From JALZKA01 sp963786495 (GTDB lineage: Bacteria > Actinomycetota > Thermoleophilia > Solirubrobacterales > 70-9), in assembly GCA_963786495.1 (NCBI GenBank), contig CAWAZL010000004.1:186001-250000 (forward strand): 64,000 nucleotides of DNA, read 5' to 3'. The notes below the pieces were generated by a model. The model was not told the DNA's origin and did no database searches. It saw only the letters and a program-made list of their open reading frames with translations. The translations under genes and the position numbers were made by a program. This document shows positions 27,194-35,978 of the stretch, in pieces; positions within the stretch are counted from its first letter, which is position 1; the number at the start of each line of letters is the position of its first letter.

Positions 27194-27937
27194 ATGGAGA
27201 ACGCCACCCAATCCCATCTGTCCTTGCTCCCCGCCGAGGAGCCCATCGGCGTCGTTGTTGTCTGCGAAGACGATGAGGCGACCCTCGAGCTTCTTTGCGA
27301 CAACCTGTGTGCGGACCGCTATGACGCGATCCCCGCGCCGACGGCGGCTGACGCGCTTCGCCAGTGCCACTACCGGAGCCCTGATCTCCTCCTGCTCGAC
27401 ATTGAGCTGCCCGACGCGTCGGGTCTTGACGTCCTGCGTGAGATCCGCCGCGCCGAGCGGACCACCGGGCGTTACGACTCTCAACTTCCCGTGATCGTGC
27501 TCTCGGGTCGGGGGAGCGACACCGATCGCACGCGCGGCCTCGAGGCGGGCGCCGACGATTACGTTCCCAAGCCGGTGTTCATCCCGGAGCTGACGGCACG
27601 TATGCGCTCGGTGCTGCGCCGCCGCGACGAGCGCCGGTCCGGCCCGATCCGGATCGGCGACCTTGCCATCGACCCGTCACGGCGCGACGTCAAGGTGGAC
27701 GGCGCCGAGGTGACGCTCGCCAACAAGGAGTACGAGCTCCTCCTGATGCTCGCCTCGGATCCGCATCGTGTGTTCACCAAGTCGGAGCTACTGCGCGACA
27801 TCTGGGGCTACCGCACGCTGGGGCGCACCCGAACGCTCGATTCCCACGCAAGCCGCCTGCGCCGGAAGCTCGATCCGGATGGCGCCCGCTTTATCGCGAA
27901 CTGCTGGGGCGTCGGCTACCGGCTACTTCCGGCATGA
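27194..27937 (+). CDS. OmpR/PhoB-family response regulator
   Basis: This 247-residue protein has a receiver domain with acidic residues E25/D26/D27, phospho-acceptor D69 (LLLLDIELPD), a conserved Ser104 and K126 (DDYVPKPV). A winged-helix DNA-binding domain follows (about 150-245), with ANKEYELLLMLASDPHRVFTKSELLRDIWGY. The ATG at 27194 is used; no strong ribosome site is seen. Its stop overlaps the kinase gene as ATGA, so it pairs with that kinase. The target genes are unknown; the SAF-domain gene downstream is one candidate. Confidence 0.93.
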   Translation: MENATQSHLSLLPAEEPIGVVVVCEDDEATLELLCDNLCADRYDAIPAPTAADALRQCHYRSPDLLLLDIELPDASGLDVLREIRRAERTTGRYDSQLPVIVLSGRGSDTDRTRGLEAGADDYVPKPVFIPELTARMRSVLRRRDERRSGPIRIGDLAIDPSRRDVKVDGAEVTLANKEYELLLMLASDPHRVFTKSELLRDIWGYRTLGRTRTLDSHASRLRRKLDPDGARFIANCWGVGYRLLPA

Positions 27938-28647
27938 GCGATGCGCTCATCCCGTCGGTCGGCGCCCTGATCCCCGTGGCGATCTCGATGGCGCTGGTTG
28001 TGGCGGGCGGGCGAGTCGTGGAGATAAGACGGCGTCGCACACTCAACGAGCGCCTCCACGAGCTGCGCCGCCCGCTCCAGGCGCTTGCGCTTGCTGCGAA
28101 GCCTTCCGGGCCGGACGGGCCTGATCCGCTCGAGCTCGCGCTCGCCGCGCTCCGCGACCTCGACCGCGAGGTGAATGGAGGCGGCATCGAGTTCCGGCGC
28201 CGGCCTGTGGAAGCGCGGATGCTCGCGCTTGCCGCCTGCGAGCGCTGGCGCGTTCGGGCAGCGGGGGCCGGCCGGCGCATCGCGGTCCGCTGGCGCTGCG
28301 GCGATGCCCTGGCCGATGTAGACCCCCTCCGTGTGTCGCAAGCTCTTGACAACCTGATCGCCAACGCGCTCGAGCACGGTGGCGGGCCGATCACGCTGGA
28401 AGGCGTCCGCCACGGCAATCGGATCGATCTCGTTGTGCGCGACACGGGCGGAGCCACGACCGGGCGTGTCCGGGAGCACGCCGATCCACGTCGCGGGCAC
28501 GGCCTCCGGGTCACTCGCCGTCTCGCCCGCCAGAACGGGGGAGAGCTCCGCGTTCGCGGTCGTGGCCGCTCGGGGACCGCCGCATCGCTAATGCTTCCGC
28601 TGGTGCCGGAGCGGCCAGCGCCGCTGGGCTCTCCGCACCGCCGGTGA
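27934..28647 (+). CDS. Short histidine kinase
   Basis: This 237-residue protein is a membrane-anchored kinase with almost no sensor domain. One hydrophobic helix (about 8-26) is followed by the H-box LHELRRPLQ with His42, an N-box ALDNLIANALEHG and a G2-like box GHGLRVTRRLARQNGG. The G1 box reads VRDTGGATTG, weaker than the usual DxGxG. With the regulator upstream it forms a two-component pair. The lack of an extracellular domain suggests it senses through the membrane or a partner protein. The last residues are Pro-rich. Confidence 0.85.
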   Translation: MSDALIPSVGALIPVAISMALVVAGGRVVEIRRRRTLNERLHELRRPLQALALAAKPSGPDGPDPLELALAALRDLDREVNGGGIEFRRRPVEARMLALAACERWRVRAAGAGRRIAVRWRCGDALADVDPLRVSQALDNLIANALEHGGGPITLEGVRHGNRIDLVVRDTGGATTGRVREHADPRRGHGLRVTRRLARQNGGELRVRGRGRSGTAASLMLPLVPERPAPLGSPHRR

Positions 28648-28680
28648 GTTGATGAGCGACGTAAGTCGCAAGACAAGCAG

Positions 28681-29346
28681 GTGCCGGTGGGTGTAAAAGG
28701 CCGGGCCCGCGCCTTTGCATTCGCAGTCGGCGCGCTTGCCTGCGCCGGACTCTCTGCGGCGGTGGCCGGGTCGGCGAACCCGGCGGGTGACGGGTTTGGC
28801 GAGCTCCGGAGCGTGGTCGTGACGGGCGTGCCGCTGGAACGCGGGAGCGTATTTGGGCCAAGGGCTCTAAAGGAGACCGTTACCCAGCGCCGTGTGCCCG
28901 AGGACTTCGTGCCGCCCGATGCGCTTGGGGTGCCCGAGGAGATGCTCGGGCGCAAACTAGCGGTGCCACTTCCCGCCGGCTCATATCTGACCGCCTCCGC
29001 GCTGAAAGTGCCTTCGGCTGGGAGCGGAGGTCGCGGCGGCCCGCCCGATGGCACAACCCCGGTCGAGATCACCGTGACGGCCGCTGGAGCACTCGCCTCC
29101 TCACGCACCGGCCCTGGCGATGGGGTCGACGTCGTTGTCTCGGGCGACTCGTCACCCGGCCCAACCGCGGGCAGGACCTACGTCGCTGCGTCGGGGGTGC
29201 CGCTCCTCGGCCTCAGCGAGGCGCAGCCCGAGCCGGGGCTGGATGCGGACCGCTGGATCGCGACCCTTGCGCTCACGCGTTCCGAAGCCTTGCGACTGAT
29301 CCGCGCTGAAAGCGTGGGCGCCCAGGTTCGCCTTCTCGCCGGCTAG
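28681..29346 (+). CDS. CpaB/RcpC-like SAF-domain protein
   Basis: This 221-residue protein starts at a GTG at 28681 and has an N-terminal helix (about 9-30). A SAF domain follows (about 45-115), seen in VVVTGVPLERGSVFGPRAL and AVPLPAGSYLTASAL, and then a short beta-rich C-terminal part. SAF proteins of the CpaB/RcpC type help assemble Tad/Flp pili. The Tad ATPase and TadB/TadC genes lie 4 kb further on, with unrelated genes between. Homology to CpaB is by domain only, and an antifreeze- or FlgA-type SAF protein is an alternative. It ends in a palindromic repeat. Confidence 0.7.
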   Translation: MPVGVKGRARAFAFAVGALACAGLSAAVAGSANPAGDGFGELRSVVVTGVPLERGSVFGPRALKETVTQRRVPEDFVPPDALGVPEEMLGRKLAVPLPAGSYLTASALKVPSAGSGGRGGPPDGTTPVEITVTAAGALASSRTGPGDGVDVVVSGDSSPGPTAGRTYVAASGVPLLGLSEAQPEPGLDADRWIATLALTRSEALRLIRAESVGAQVRLLAG

Positions 29347-29359
29347 CGCGCGACCTCGC

Positions 29360-29409
29360 CAACTGAATCCATTTTCGGCCACCCCTCGATCAAAAATGGA
29401 GTCAGTTGC
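29360..29409. repeat. Palindromic repeat, family D, between convergent genes
   Basis: The arms AACTGAATCCATTTT (29361-29375) and AAAATGGAGTCAGTT (29393-29407) are near-perfect inverted repeats separated by about 17 bases. The element lies between convergent stops at 29346 and 29402, so it may act as a bidirectional terminator. The TGA stop of the minus-strand gene lies inside the right arm. Only one copy is in this window. Confidence 0.7.
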
Positions 29410-29683
29410 CGCGCTCCACGGCGAACCACGCGACGCTTAGGTCCACGCGCTCGCCGGTGAACGGCACCCCTTCGGCTTCCAGCAGGGTTCGCTGGCGCTC
29501 GCCCACCGCGAGCGAACCGTCCGCGCGCACTACTCGATGCCACGGGACGCTCGCGTCCCGACAGTGGGACAGCACCGCGCCGGCGAACCGCGGCGCCTCC
29601 GGGCAGAGGTCTCCGTAGGTGGTGACGAACCCTTCGGGAACCGACCGCGCAAGTTTCAGGATCTCCCGCTCGCGCTCGTCCAC
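29402..29683 (-). CDS. Alkyltransferase-like protein (ATL)
   Basis: This 93-residue protein has the DNA-binding half of the methylguanine-DNA methyltransferase fold. It shows GFVTTYGDLCPEAPRFAGAVLSHC and a final PWHRVVRADGSLA. The active-site PCHR of true methyltransferases reads PWHR at residues 47-50, so Trp48 replaces the acceptor cysteine. ATL proteins of this type bind O6-alkylguanine in DNA and flag it for nucleotide excision repair. The GTG start lies 8 bases after the antiporter stop with a GAGG site, so the two genes probably share an mRNA. Confidence 0.9.
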   Translation of the reverse strand: MDEREREILKLARSVPEGFVTTYGDLCPEAPRFAGAVLSHCRDASVPWHRVVRADGSLAVGERQRTLLEAEGVPFTGERVDLSVAWFAVERGN

Positions 29684-29691
29684 CTCAGCCT

Positions 29692-31278
29692 CTAGATCTC
29701 AAGCCGCGAGTCCTCGAGGTCCAGCTCGCGCTCGATGCGGCGCATGATGTCGTCATTGATCAGGCCTTCGTTGCGAAGCCGGATCAGCGTCGCACGCTGC
29801 ACGTCCAGAAGCTCGCGGACCAAGCGCTGGTAGTTCTCCGAGCGTTCCTCGATGCCGTCGGACTCCGTCCCGTCCTCGTCGAACCGCGCGGTGAACCGCC
29901 GGCGCCTGTAGTCGTACAGCTGCCGTACGCGCTCCGCCGTCTCGTTGCGTACCCATTCCTCGACCACGAGTTCGTCCACGCGCTCGATGGCAGCGGTGAC
30001 GACCTTGATGCGCGCCTTGTTCTCCTCGCGCTCGAGCTGGGAGTCGTAGTCGTCCACGCCAAGGAAATGGATCAGGAGCGGCAGGGTGAGGCCCTGCAGG
30101 AGCAGGGTCCCCATGATCACCGAGAACGCCAGGAAGATGATCTCGTCGCGCTCGGGAAAGGCGCCACCGCCGTCGATCGTCAGGGGCACCGCCAGCGCGG
30201 CGGCTAGGGTCACGGCGCCTCGCATCCCCGTCCATGCGATGAGCAGCGTCTCCTGCCACGGCGGATACGGGTCGTCGCCTCGGAACTTGCGGAACACGTA
30301 GCGCGGGCCGTACGTGAAGGGGAAGACCCACATGAGGCGGATCAGCATCACCGCCCCGGCGATCAGTGCTCCCTGGACGGCCAGCTCGCCAAGGGCTCCG
30401 TCGTCGAGGCCATCGACGATCAGTGGCAGCTGGAGGCCGATCAGCACGAATAGGACCGAGTTGAGAAGGAAGACCAGGATCTCCCAGACCGCGTTTCCCT
30501 GAATACGGGTCGTCGGGGTCGTCAGCTCGGAGGTGAGGCGGCCCATGTAGATGCCGACGGTCACGGCGGCCAGGACGCCCGAGGCACCGATGGCCTCGGC
30601 CGGGAGGTACGCGAAGTAGGAGGTCGCCAGGGCGATCGTGATCTCGACGGGCGGGTTGTCGAGCTTTCGCCGGACTGCGGCGACAACGGCACCGACGCCG
30701 ATGCCGATCGCGATGCCGCCGATCGCGCTGACGACGAACTCGCCGCTCGCCTCCAGCAGGCTGAAGCTGCCGGTGACCACCGCCGCGACAGCGAACTTGT
30801 AAGCGACGAGCGCCGTTCCGTCGTTGATCAGGCTCTCGCCCTCGACGATCGAGACGATCCGGTGCGGCACACCAAGATTGCGCGCGATGGCGGTGGCGGC
30901 CACCGGATCGGTGGGGGAAACGATCGCGCCGAGGACGAAGGCCGGCGCCCAGTCGAAGCCCAGCGCGAAGTGGGCGACCGCGGCAACGCCAACCATCGTT
31001 GCAAGGACCAGGCCCACCGAGAGCAGGGAGATGGACTTGACGTTCCGGCGAAGCTCGCGGAGCGGCGTGAAGAACGCGGCGGCGTACAGGAGCGGCGGCA
31101 AGAGGACGAGCAGGACGACGTCGGGCTCGAGCTCGACCTCGGGTGCGCCAGGGACAAGGCCCAGCGCTGCGCCGCCAACGGCGAGCAGGATCGGGTACGG
31201 GATGCGTAGGAACTGGGCCGCGACCAGCAGCGCGACCATCACCAGCAGGACGAGTGTCAGCGCGACGTCGAGGTGCAA
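29692..31278 (-). CDS. CPA1-family Na+/H+ antiporter (NhaP-like)
   Basis: This protein of about 528 residues has around 12 membrane helices. It shows the CPA1 core: PPLLYAAAFFTPLRELRRN, GAIVSPTDPVAATAI and SIVEGESLINDGTALV. The last motif contains the ND/GES ion-binding region. A charged cytoplasmic tail of about 120 residues follows. Frames extending up to 31443 lie over the dehydrogenase gene; the TTG at 31278, one base after that gene's stop, is my chosen start, though an internal ATG is possible. It exchanges Na+ for H+ for pH and salt balance. Confidence 0.85.
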   Translation of the reverse strand: MHLDVALTLVLLVMVALLVAAQFLRIPYPILLAVGGAALGLVPGAPEVELEPDVVLLVLLPPLLYAAAFFTPLRELRRNVKSISLLSVGLVLATMVGVAAVAHFALGFDWAPAFVLGAIVSPTDPVAATAIARNLGVPHRIVSIVEGESLINDGTALVAYKFAVAAVVTGSFSLLEASGEFVVSAIGGIAIGIGVGAVVAAVRRKLDNPPVEITIALATSYFAYLPAEAIGASGVLAAVTVGIYMGRLTSELTTPTTRIQGNAVWEILVFLLNSVLFVLIGLQLPLIVDGLDDGALGELAVQGALIAGAVMLIRLMWVFPFTYGPRYVFRKFRGDDPYPPWQETLLIAWTGMRGAVTLAAALAVPLTIDGGGAFPERDEIIFLAFSVIMGTLLLQGLTLPLLIHFLGVDDYDSQLEREENKARIKVVTAAIERVDELVVEEWVRNETAERVRQLYDYRRRRFTARFDEDGTESDGIEERSENYQRLVRELLDVQRATLIRLRNEGLINDDIMRRIERELDLEDSRLEI

Positions 31279-31279
31279 G

Positions 31280-32290
31280 CTAGGAAACGGGGTTCGGGGG
31301 CTCGTCGCCCTTGATGACGGCGATGGCATTTCGCGCGGCCAGCGTCGCCATCCCATCACGTGAGGTATGGGTCGCCGAACCGATGTGGGGATAGAGCACG
31401 CAGCGCGGCGCCTCCAACAACTCCTGCGGGACGCCAGGCTCACCCTCGTAGACGTCCAGCCCCGCGGCGCCGATCTCGCTCTTCTTCAGGGCGGTTGCAA
31501 GTGCCGCTGAGTCGACGAGGGTGCCGCGCGCCGTATTAACCAGGACCGCGTGGCCTCGCATGCGGGCGAGCTCGTCTGTGCCGATCAGGTGGCGAGTCGC
31601 GTCGCCTCCCGGGGCATGCAGGCTCACAACGTCCGCGCGCTCCAGGAGCTCGTCGAGCTCGGCGCGGCTCGCGTCCAGGTCGCGCTCGGCATCGGGCTTC
31701 CGGGACCGGGCTGCGTAGAGCAGGTCACCCGCGAGGGGGCGGACCAGCTCGGCATAACGGCGGCCGATTCTGCCCAGCCCCACCACGCCGAAGGTGGCCC
31801 CGCTTAACTCCAGGCCGAGCATCGCGCCGGGGTCCCAGCCGGTCCAGCGGCCTTCGCGAAGGAGGTCTTCTGCCTCGCGCGCGCGGCGCGCCGCAGCCAC
31901 GGTGAGACCGAGGGCGATCTCCGCGGTGGCGTTGGTGAGCACGCCCGGCGTATTGGTCACCGCGACGCCGCGCTCGCGGCACGCTTCGAGGTCGACGTTG
32001 TCGTAGCCGACGGCGAAGTTGGCGACCACGCGCAGCCCTTCTCCTGCGGCGTCCAGCAAGTCGGGCCCGACCGGAACCGTTGGGTCGGCGACGATGGCCA
32101 CGCATCCTGGCGCGAGCTCGCGCAGCTTCTGCGGCGTGGCATCCAGGCCGCCCTCGCGAAGCTCGAAGCCCTCCGCCTCCAGGAGGTCCCTGCCCGCGGG
32201 CAGCAAGACCCGGCAGATCAATACGGAAATGTTGGACTCTTCGCCTATGACTCTCAAGCTACCGTGAGTACATGAGTCGTCGAGCGACAT
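31280..32290 (-). CDS. D-2-hydroxyacid dehydrogenase (glyoxylate/hydroxypyruvate type)
   Basis: This NAD(P)-dependent dehydrogenase of 310-336 residues has GVVGLGRIGRR as the dinucleotide motif at 168-178. It also has a conserved NTARGTLVD region with the catalytic Arg, EGEP and a PHIGSAT histidine motif. The substrate region AVGYDNVDLEACRERG and TNTPGVLTNATAE is typical. It probably reduces glyoxylate or hydroxypyruvate. The start is uncertain: ATG 32290 overlaps the divergent exporter gene by 19 bases, while TTG at 32257 or 32221 would avoid this and suits the family start better. Confidence 0.88.
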   Translation of the reverse strand: MSLDDSCTHGSLRVIGEESNISVLICRVLLPAGRDLLEAEGFELREGGLDATPQKLRELAPGCVAIVADPTVPVGPDLLDAAGEGLRVVANFAVGYDNVDLEACRERGVAVTNTPGVLTNATAEIALGLTVAAARRAREAEDLLREGRWTGWDPGAMLGLELSGATFGVVGLGRIGRRYAELVRPLAGDLLYAARSRKPDAERDLDASRAELDELLERADVVSLHAPGGDATRHLIGTDELARMRGHAVLVNTARGTLVDSAALATALKKSEIGAAGLDVYEGEPGVPQELLEAPRCVLYPHIGSATHTSRDGMATLAARNAIAVIKGDEPPNPVS

Positions 32291-33219
32291 TCTTCTTCGC
32301 CGGCGTAGCGCTGCTGTGGGGTGTCCCGTATCTCTTCATCGAGATCGCGGTCGAGGGCGGTGCCTCGCCGATCCTCGTGGGCTGGGGCCGCGTCGCCATC
32401 GGCGCCGCGATCCTGATGCCGATCGCGTGGAAGCTGGGCTATCTCAACGGCCTGCGCTCGAAGACCAAGCCGCTGGTCGCGTTCGCGATCGTTGAGTGCG
32501 CGCTGCCCTGGTGGCTGATCCCACTCGGGCAGCAGGAGGTCTCCTCGTCGCTGGCGGCGATCCTGATCGCCTCGCTCCCGATCATCACGGCGATCGTCGC
32601 GCTTCGCTTCGACCCGGGCGAGCGTGTGAACCGCTCTGAGCGCCTGGGCCTCCTGGTCGGGATCACGGGCGTGGTGCTGCTGCTCGGGATCGACGTCGCG
32701 GGGCGCCCTGGCGAGATTCTTGGCGCCGCCGCGATCCTCGTGGCGACGTGTTGCTACGCCGCTGGCGTGATGATCGTCAAGAAGAACTTCTCGGACGTGA
32801 ACCCGATCGGCGCGGTCGCGGTGGCACTTGGCATCAGCACCGTGATCCTCACCCCGGCGGCCATCTCGTCGGTCCCTGGGGCCGAGATCACATCCGGCGC
32901 CCTCGGCTCGATCGTCGTGCTGGGCGCGATCTGCTCGGCGCTGGCCCTGATCCTCTTCTTCAACCTGATCGCTGAAGTCGGGCCGACTCGCGCGAGCGTG
33001 ATCGCCTACGTGAACCCGGCTATCGCGGTGCTTTTGGGGGTGACGCTCCTGGGCGAGAGCCTCGGTCCCGGCGCTGTGGCTGGACTGCTCCTGATCCTCG
33101 CGGGCTCGTGGCTGTCGACCGGCGGCGGCATGCCGCCGGGCCTCGCGACGATCGCGCAGGCGCGTAGGCGGCGCACGCAGCGCTTGAGCATGGGCGAAGT
33201 GCAAGCACGCCGGGCCTGA
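32272..33219 (+). CDS. DMT-superfamily transporter (EamA)
   Basis: This 315-residue protein has about ten membrane helices in two EamA repeats. The first opens with FFFAGVALLWGVPYLFIEIAVEG and the second begins around residue 148 (GEILGAAAILVATCCYAAG). A basic tail ends the protein. The family exports amino acids, nucleotides or drug-like solutes; the substrate here cannot be read. It is divergent from the dehydrogenase gene and may share a promoter with it. Confidence 0.9.
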   Translation: MSRRATFFFAGVALLWGVPYLFIEIAVEGGASPILVGWGRVAIGAAILMPIAWKLGYLNGLRSKTKPLVAFAIVECALPWWLIPLGQQEVSSSLAAILIASLPIITAIVALRFDPGERVNRSERLGLLVGITGVVLLLGIDVAGRPGEILGAAAILVATCCYAAGVMIVKKNFSDVNPIGAVAVALGISTVILTPAAISSVPGAEITSGALGSIVVLGAICSALALILFFNLIAEVGPTRASVIAYVNPAIAVLLGVTLLGESLGPGAVAGLLLILAGSWLSTGGGMPPGLATIAQARRRRTQRLSMGEVQARRA

Positions 33220-33273
33220 GCCCCGACGGCCTCTGAGGGGGCGAAGCGTGCCTGAGCCGCGCCTCTTCAAGGC

Positions 33274-34404
33274 GTGGACCCAACACGGCGCGACACCGAG
33301 GCGCTCGTCTCAGACCTGCGGCGGCGGCTTGCGGCTGAGCGGCGGGCTGCCGCGGCCGCGGGGCGGCTCGGAGGTGACGTCGCGACGGCGATCGCGGAGC
33401 TCGTCGAGCGCGAGGCCGCCGTCCTGTCCGCGGCGCGCAGGAGGGAGCTGACGAAGCTCGTCATGCGCGAGACGGTCGGCCTCGGGCCTCTGGAGGAGCT
33501 CCTGGCGGACCCCGCCGTCGAGGAGGTCATGGTGAACGGGCACGGGGGCGTCTTCGTCGAGCGCCACGGGAAGATCGAGGCCACGGCCGTGAAGTTCGCG
33601 TCCGACGATGAGGTCCGCGAGGCGATCGAGCGCATTCTTGCCCCTACAGGCCGCCGGGTCGACGAGCTTTCGCCCATGGCCGACGCGCGGCTGGCCGACG
33701 GATCGCGCGTAAACGTCGTGGTGCCGCCGCTCGCGGTGGACGGTCCCGCGATCTCGATCCGCCGCTTTGGGGCGAACCGCCCGGGACCCGACGACCTGGT
33801 GGATTCCGGGTCGCTCTCACCCGATGCCGCCGAGCTCCTGGCCGCCGCGGTCCGCGGCAGGCGCACGGTGTTGGTCACGGGAGGCACAGGATCCGGCAAG
33901 ACCACCCTCCTCAATGCCCTCTCGGCGTGGATCGCGCCGACTGAGCGCGTGATCACGATCGAGGACGCCGCCGAGCTCCGCCTGCGGCAGCCTCACGTTG
34001 TTCGTCTCGAGTCCCGGCCGGCGTCAGTTGAGGGCAGGGGAGAGGTGACCATTCGCGACCTGCTCCGGAACGCGCTCCGCATGCGCCCGGACCGCATCGT
34101 GATCGGCGAGGTCCGGGGGCCGGAAGCGCTTGACCTCCTGACGGCGCTCAACACGGGCCATGACGGCGCTCTCTCAACCCTTCACGCAAACTCGCCTGAG
34201 GACGCGCTGCGCCGGCTCGAGACGCTCGCGTTGATGGCGGGCGTGGGCTTGCCACACGATGCGATCCGCGAGCAGGTGGCCCGCGGGATCGACGTGATCG
34301 CACACGTTCGGCGCGAGCCGGACGGCCGGCGGCGGGTGAGCCAGGTGGCCGAGGTCGTCAGGGACGGCGCGACCAGTGGCGCCCGAGAGCTGTGGGAGGG
34401 ATGA
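33274..34404 (+). CDS. Tad/type II secretion ATPase (CpaF/TadA)
   Basis: This 376-residue protein has an N-terminal helical region and a CpaF ATPase domain. It shows VNGHGGVFVERHGKIE, Walker A GGTGSGKTT at 203-211, the Asp box VITIEDAAELRL, Walker B RPDRIVIGEVRGPEALD and a His box LSTLHANSPEDALRRL. It would power pilus assembly or secretion. The GTG start at 33274 lies 54 bases after the exporter gene. Its stop overlaps tadB as ATGA, and tadC follows, giving a minimal Tad engine. No pilin, prepilin peptidase or CpaE is visible nearby. Confidence 0.92.
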   Translation: MDPTRRDTEALVSDLRRRLAAERRAAAAAGRLGGDVATAIAELVEREAAVLSAARRRELTKLVMRETVGLGPLEELLADPAVEEVMVNGHGGVFVERHGKIEATAVKFASDDEVREAIERILAPTGRRVDELSPMADARLADGSRVNVVVPPLAVDGPAISIRRFGANRPGPDDLVDSGSLSPDAAELLAAAVRGRRTVLVTGGTGSGKTTLLNALSAWIAPTERVITIEDAAELRLRQPHVVRLESRPASVEGRGEVTIRDLLRNALRMRPDRIVIGEVRGPEALDLLTALNTGHDGALSTLHANSPEDALRRLETLALMAGVGLPHDAIREQVARGIDVIAHVRREPDGRRRVSQVAEVVRDGATSGARELWEG

Positions 34405-35243
34405 GCTCCGCCGTCTTCCTTGCGGCTCTCGCCGGAGGGCTGGGAGCGGTTGCGGCTCGCGACGCGCTTCGTGCCACTCCTGCCGCCGCCGCGTGGCTCG
34501 CCCGCGCGGTCGAGCCGCTCAAGCGTGCCGGCAGCGAGGGCTATGCGCCGAGCGCAGCGGAGCGGAGGCGCTTGGCACTTGTGGTCACCGCGGCGCTCCT
34601 GGGCGGCGGCACCTGGCTCTTCGGACCTGCCCCAGCCGCTCCGCTTGCAGCCGCCGGTCCGGCCGCGGCAAGCTGGGCCGTCGCTTCCAGGGCCAAGCGA
34701 TACCGCGCGGCGGTGGAACGCGCGCTCCCTCGTGTCGCCATCGCAACCGCCGACGCGCTTGCCGCCGGGCGTTCGGTGCGCTCTGCCCTGGATGCCTCGT
34801 CCGGCTCACTGGAAGGCCCGGCCGCTGCCGAGATGGCCCGGGTCCGCGCCGACCTCGACCTGGGGCTTTCCCTGGAGTCAGCGCTTCGGGGCCTGCGCTC
34901 GCGCATCCGCTCGGTCCGGGTGGACTCGTTTTGCTCTGCGCTTCTCTCGCAGAGGATCACGGGAGGCGACCTGGTCGGCCTCCTGCGCCGCTACGCCAGC
35001 GCGGCAGCGGCTCGTGAGCGCGTCGAGGCCGACGCCCGCTCAGCGACAGCGCAAGCGCGGTTCACCGGGATCCTGGTGGCCGCCATGCCCGCCGGCGCGG
35101 CACTTCTCGCTGAGCTGCTCCATCCAGGCTTCGTCACCGCTCTCCTCCAAAACGGCGTCTCGCTTGCCCTGCTCGCGGTTGCCGCGGCGTTCCAGGTGGC
35201 GGGCTTCGCCGCGATCGCGCGCCTGGGGCGGGTGGCCGGATGA
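34401..35243 (+). CDS. Tad platform protein TadB-like (type II secretion F family)
   Basis: This 280-residue membrane protein has two N-terminal helices, a cytoplasmic type II F domain with RSVRSALDASSGSLEGPAAAEMARVRADLDLG, and two C-terminal helices. It is the platform for the CpaF ATPase. The ATG at 34401 overlaps the cpaF stop; a GTG nine bases earlier is in frame but less likely. Its stop overlaps the next gene as ATGA. Confidence 0.88.
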   Translation: MSSAVFLAALAGGLGAVAARDALRATPAAAAWLARAVEPLKRAGSEGYAPSAAERRRLALVVTAALLGGGTWLFGPAPAAPLAAAGPAAASWAVASRAKRYRAAVERALPRVAIATADALAAGRSVRSALDASSGSLEGPAAAEMARVRADLDLGLSLESALRGLRSRIRSVRVDSFCSALLSQRITGGDLVGLLRRYASAAAARERVEADARSATAQARFTGILVAAMPAGAALLAELLHPGFVTALLQNGVSLALLAVAAAFQVAGFAAIARLGRVAG

Positions 35244-35965
35244 GCCCGGGACTGGCGGCCCTCGCGGGACTCTTCGTCTTCGCTGCCGCGTGGGAGGTCA
35301 TGGGCATGCGCAAGCCGCGGATGGCGAAGCTCGTGATGCCGAAACCGTTCACGGGCCCGAAGCTCGCGGGAGCCGGGGTGGGCGCTTTGGCTGCATTCGC
35401 CGTGGTCCCGGCGGCGCCGGGGCGGTTGGCGCCCGTCCTCGCGGTGGCGCTCGTCGCGTCGGGCTTCGTCGGGCCTGACGCATGGGCCGAGCGACTTGCG
35501 CGCCGGCGCCGAACGGCGATGGTCGCCGCGCTGCCGGACGCGCTCGATCTGATCGCGGTCGGAGCCGCGGCCGGCCGCACGCCCGTGGCGCTCTTCCAGG
35601 AGATCGCGACGGGGACGGCAGGGCCGCTCGCGTCCGAGCTGGGTTTGGCGGTCGCCGAGGTCCAGGCGGGCGCCCGTCAATCAGATGCGCTCAAGGCATT
35701 ACGAGAGCGCACCGGGGCACCCGAGCTGGGGGCGGTCGGCGCGGCGCTCGAGCGCTCGCGCCGGTATGGGTCTCCGCTCGCGGAGCAGCTCCACGCGCAG
35801 GCAGCGACCATGCGAGCGCAGGAGCAGCGCCGGATCCAGGAGCGCGCGGCACGTGCGGCGCCGAAGATCCAGTTGGTGGTGGCGATGGTCTTGGTCCCCT
35901 CGGCGCTCCTCGCGATCGCGGCGGCCTTGATCGCGCATTCGGACTCGCTCTTTATGGGCTTCTAG
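35240..35965 (+). CDS. Tad platform protein TadC-like (type II secretion F family)
   Basis: This 241-residue protein has N-terminal helices at about 2-20 and 44-78, a type II F domain (ALPDALDLIAVGAAAGRTPVALFQEIA) and a C-terminal helix (about 210-232). It pairs with TadB as the membrane platform. Translation is coupled to tadB by an ATGA overlap. Confidence 0.88.
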   Translation: MSPGLAALAGLFVFAAAWEVMGMRKPRMAKLVMPKPFTGPKLAGAGVGALAAFAVVPAAPGRLAPVLAVALVASGFVGPDAWAERLARRRRTAMVAALPDALDLIAVGAAAGRTPVALFQEIATGTAGPLASELGLAVAEVQAGARQSDALKALRERTGAPELGAVGAALERSRRYGSPLAEQLHAQAATMRAQEQRRIQERAARAAPKIQLVVAMVLVPSALLAIAAALIAHSDSLFMGF

Positions 35966-35978
35966 TTACCTACAGGCC

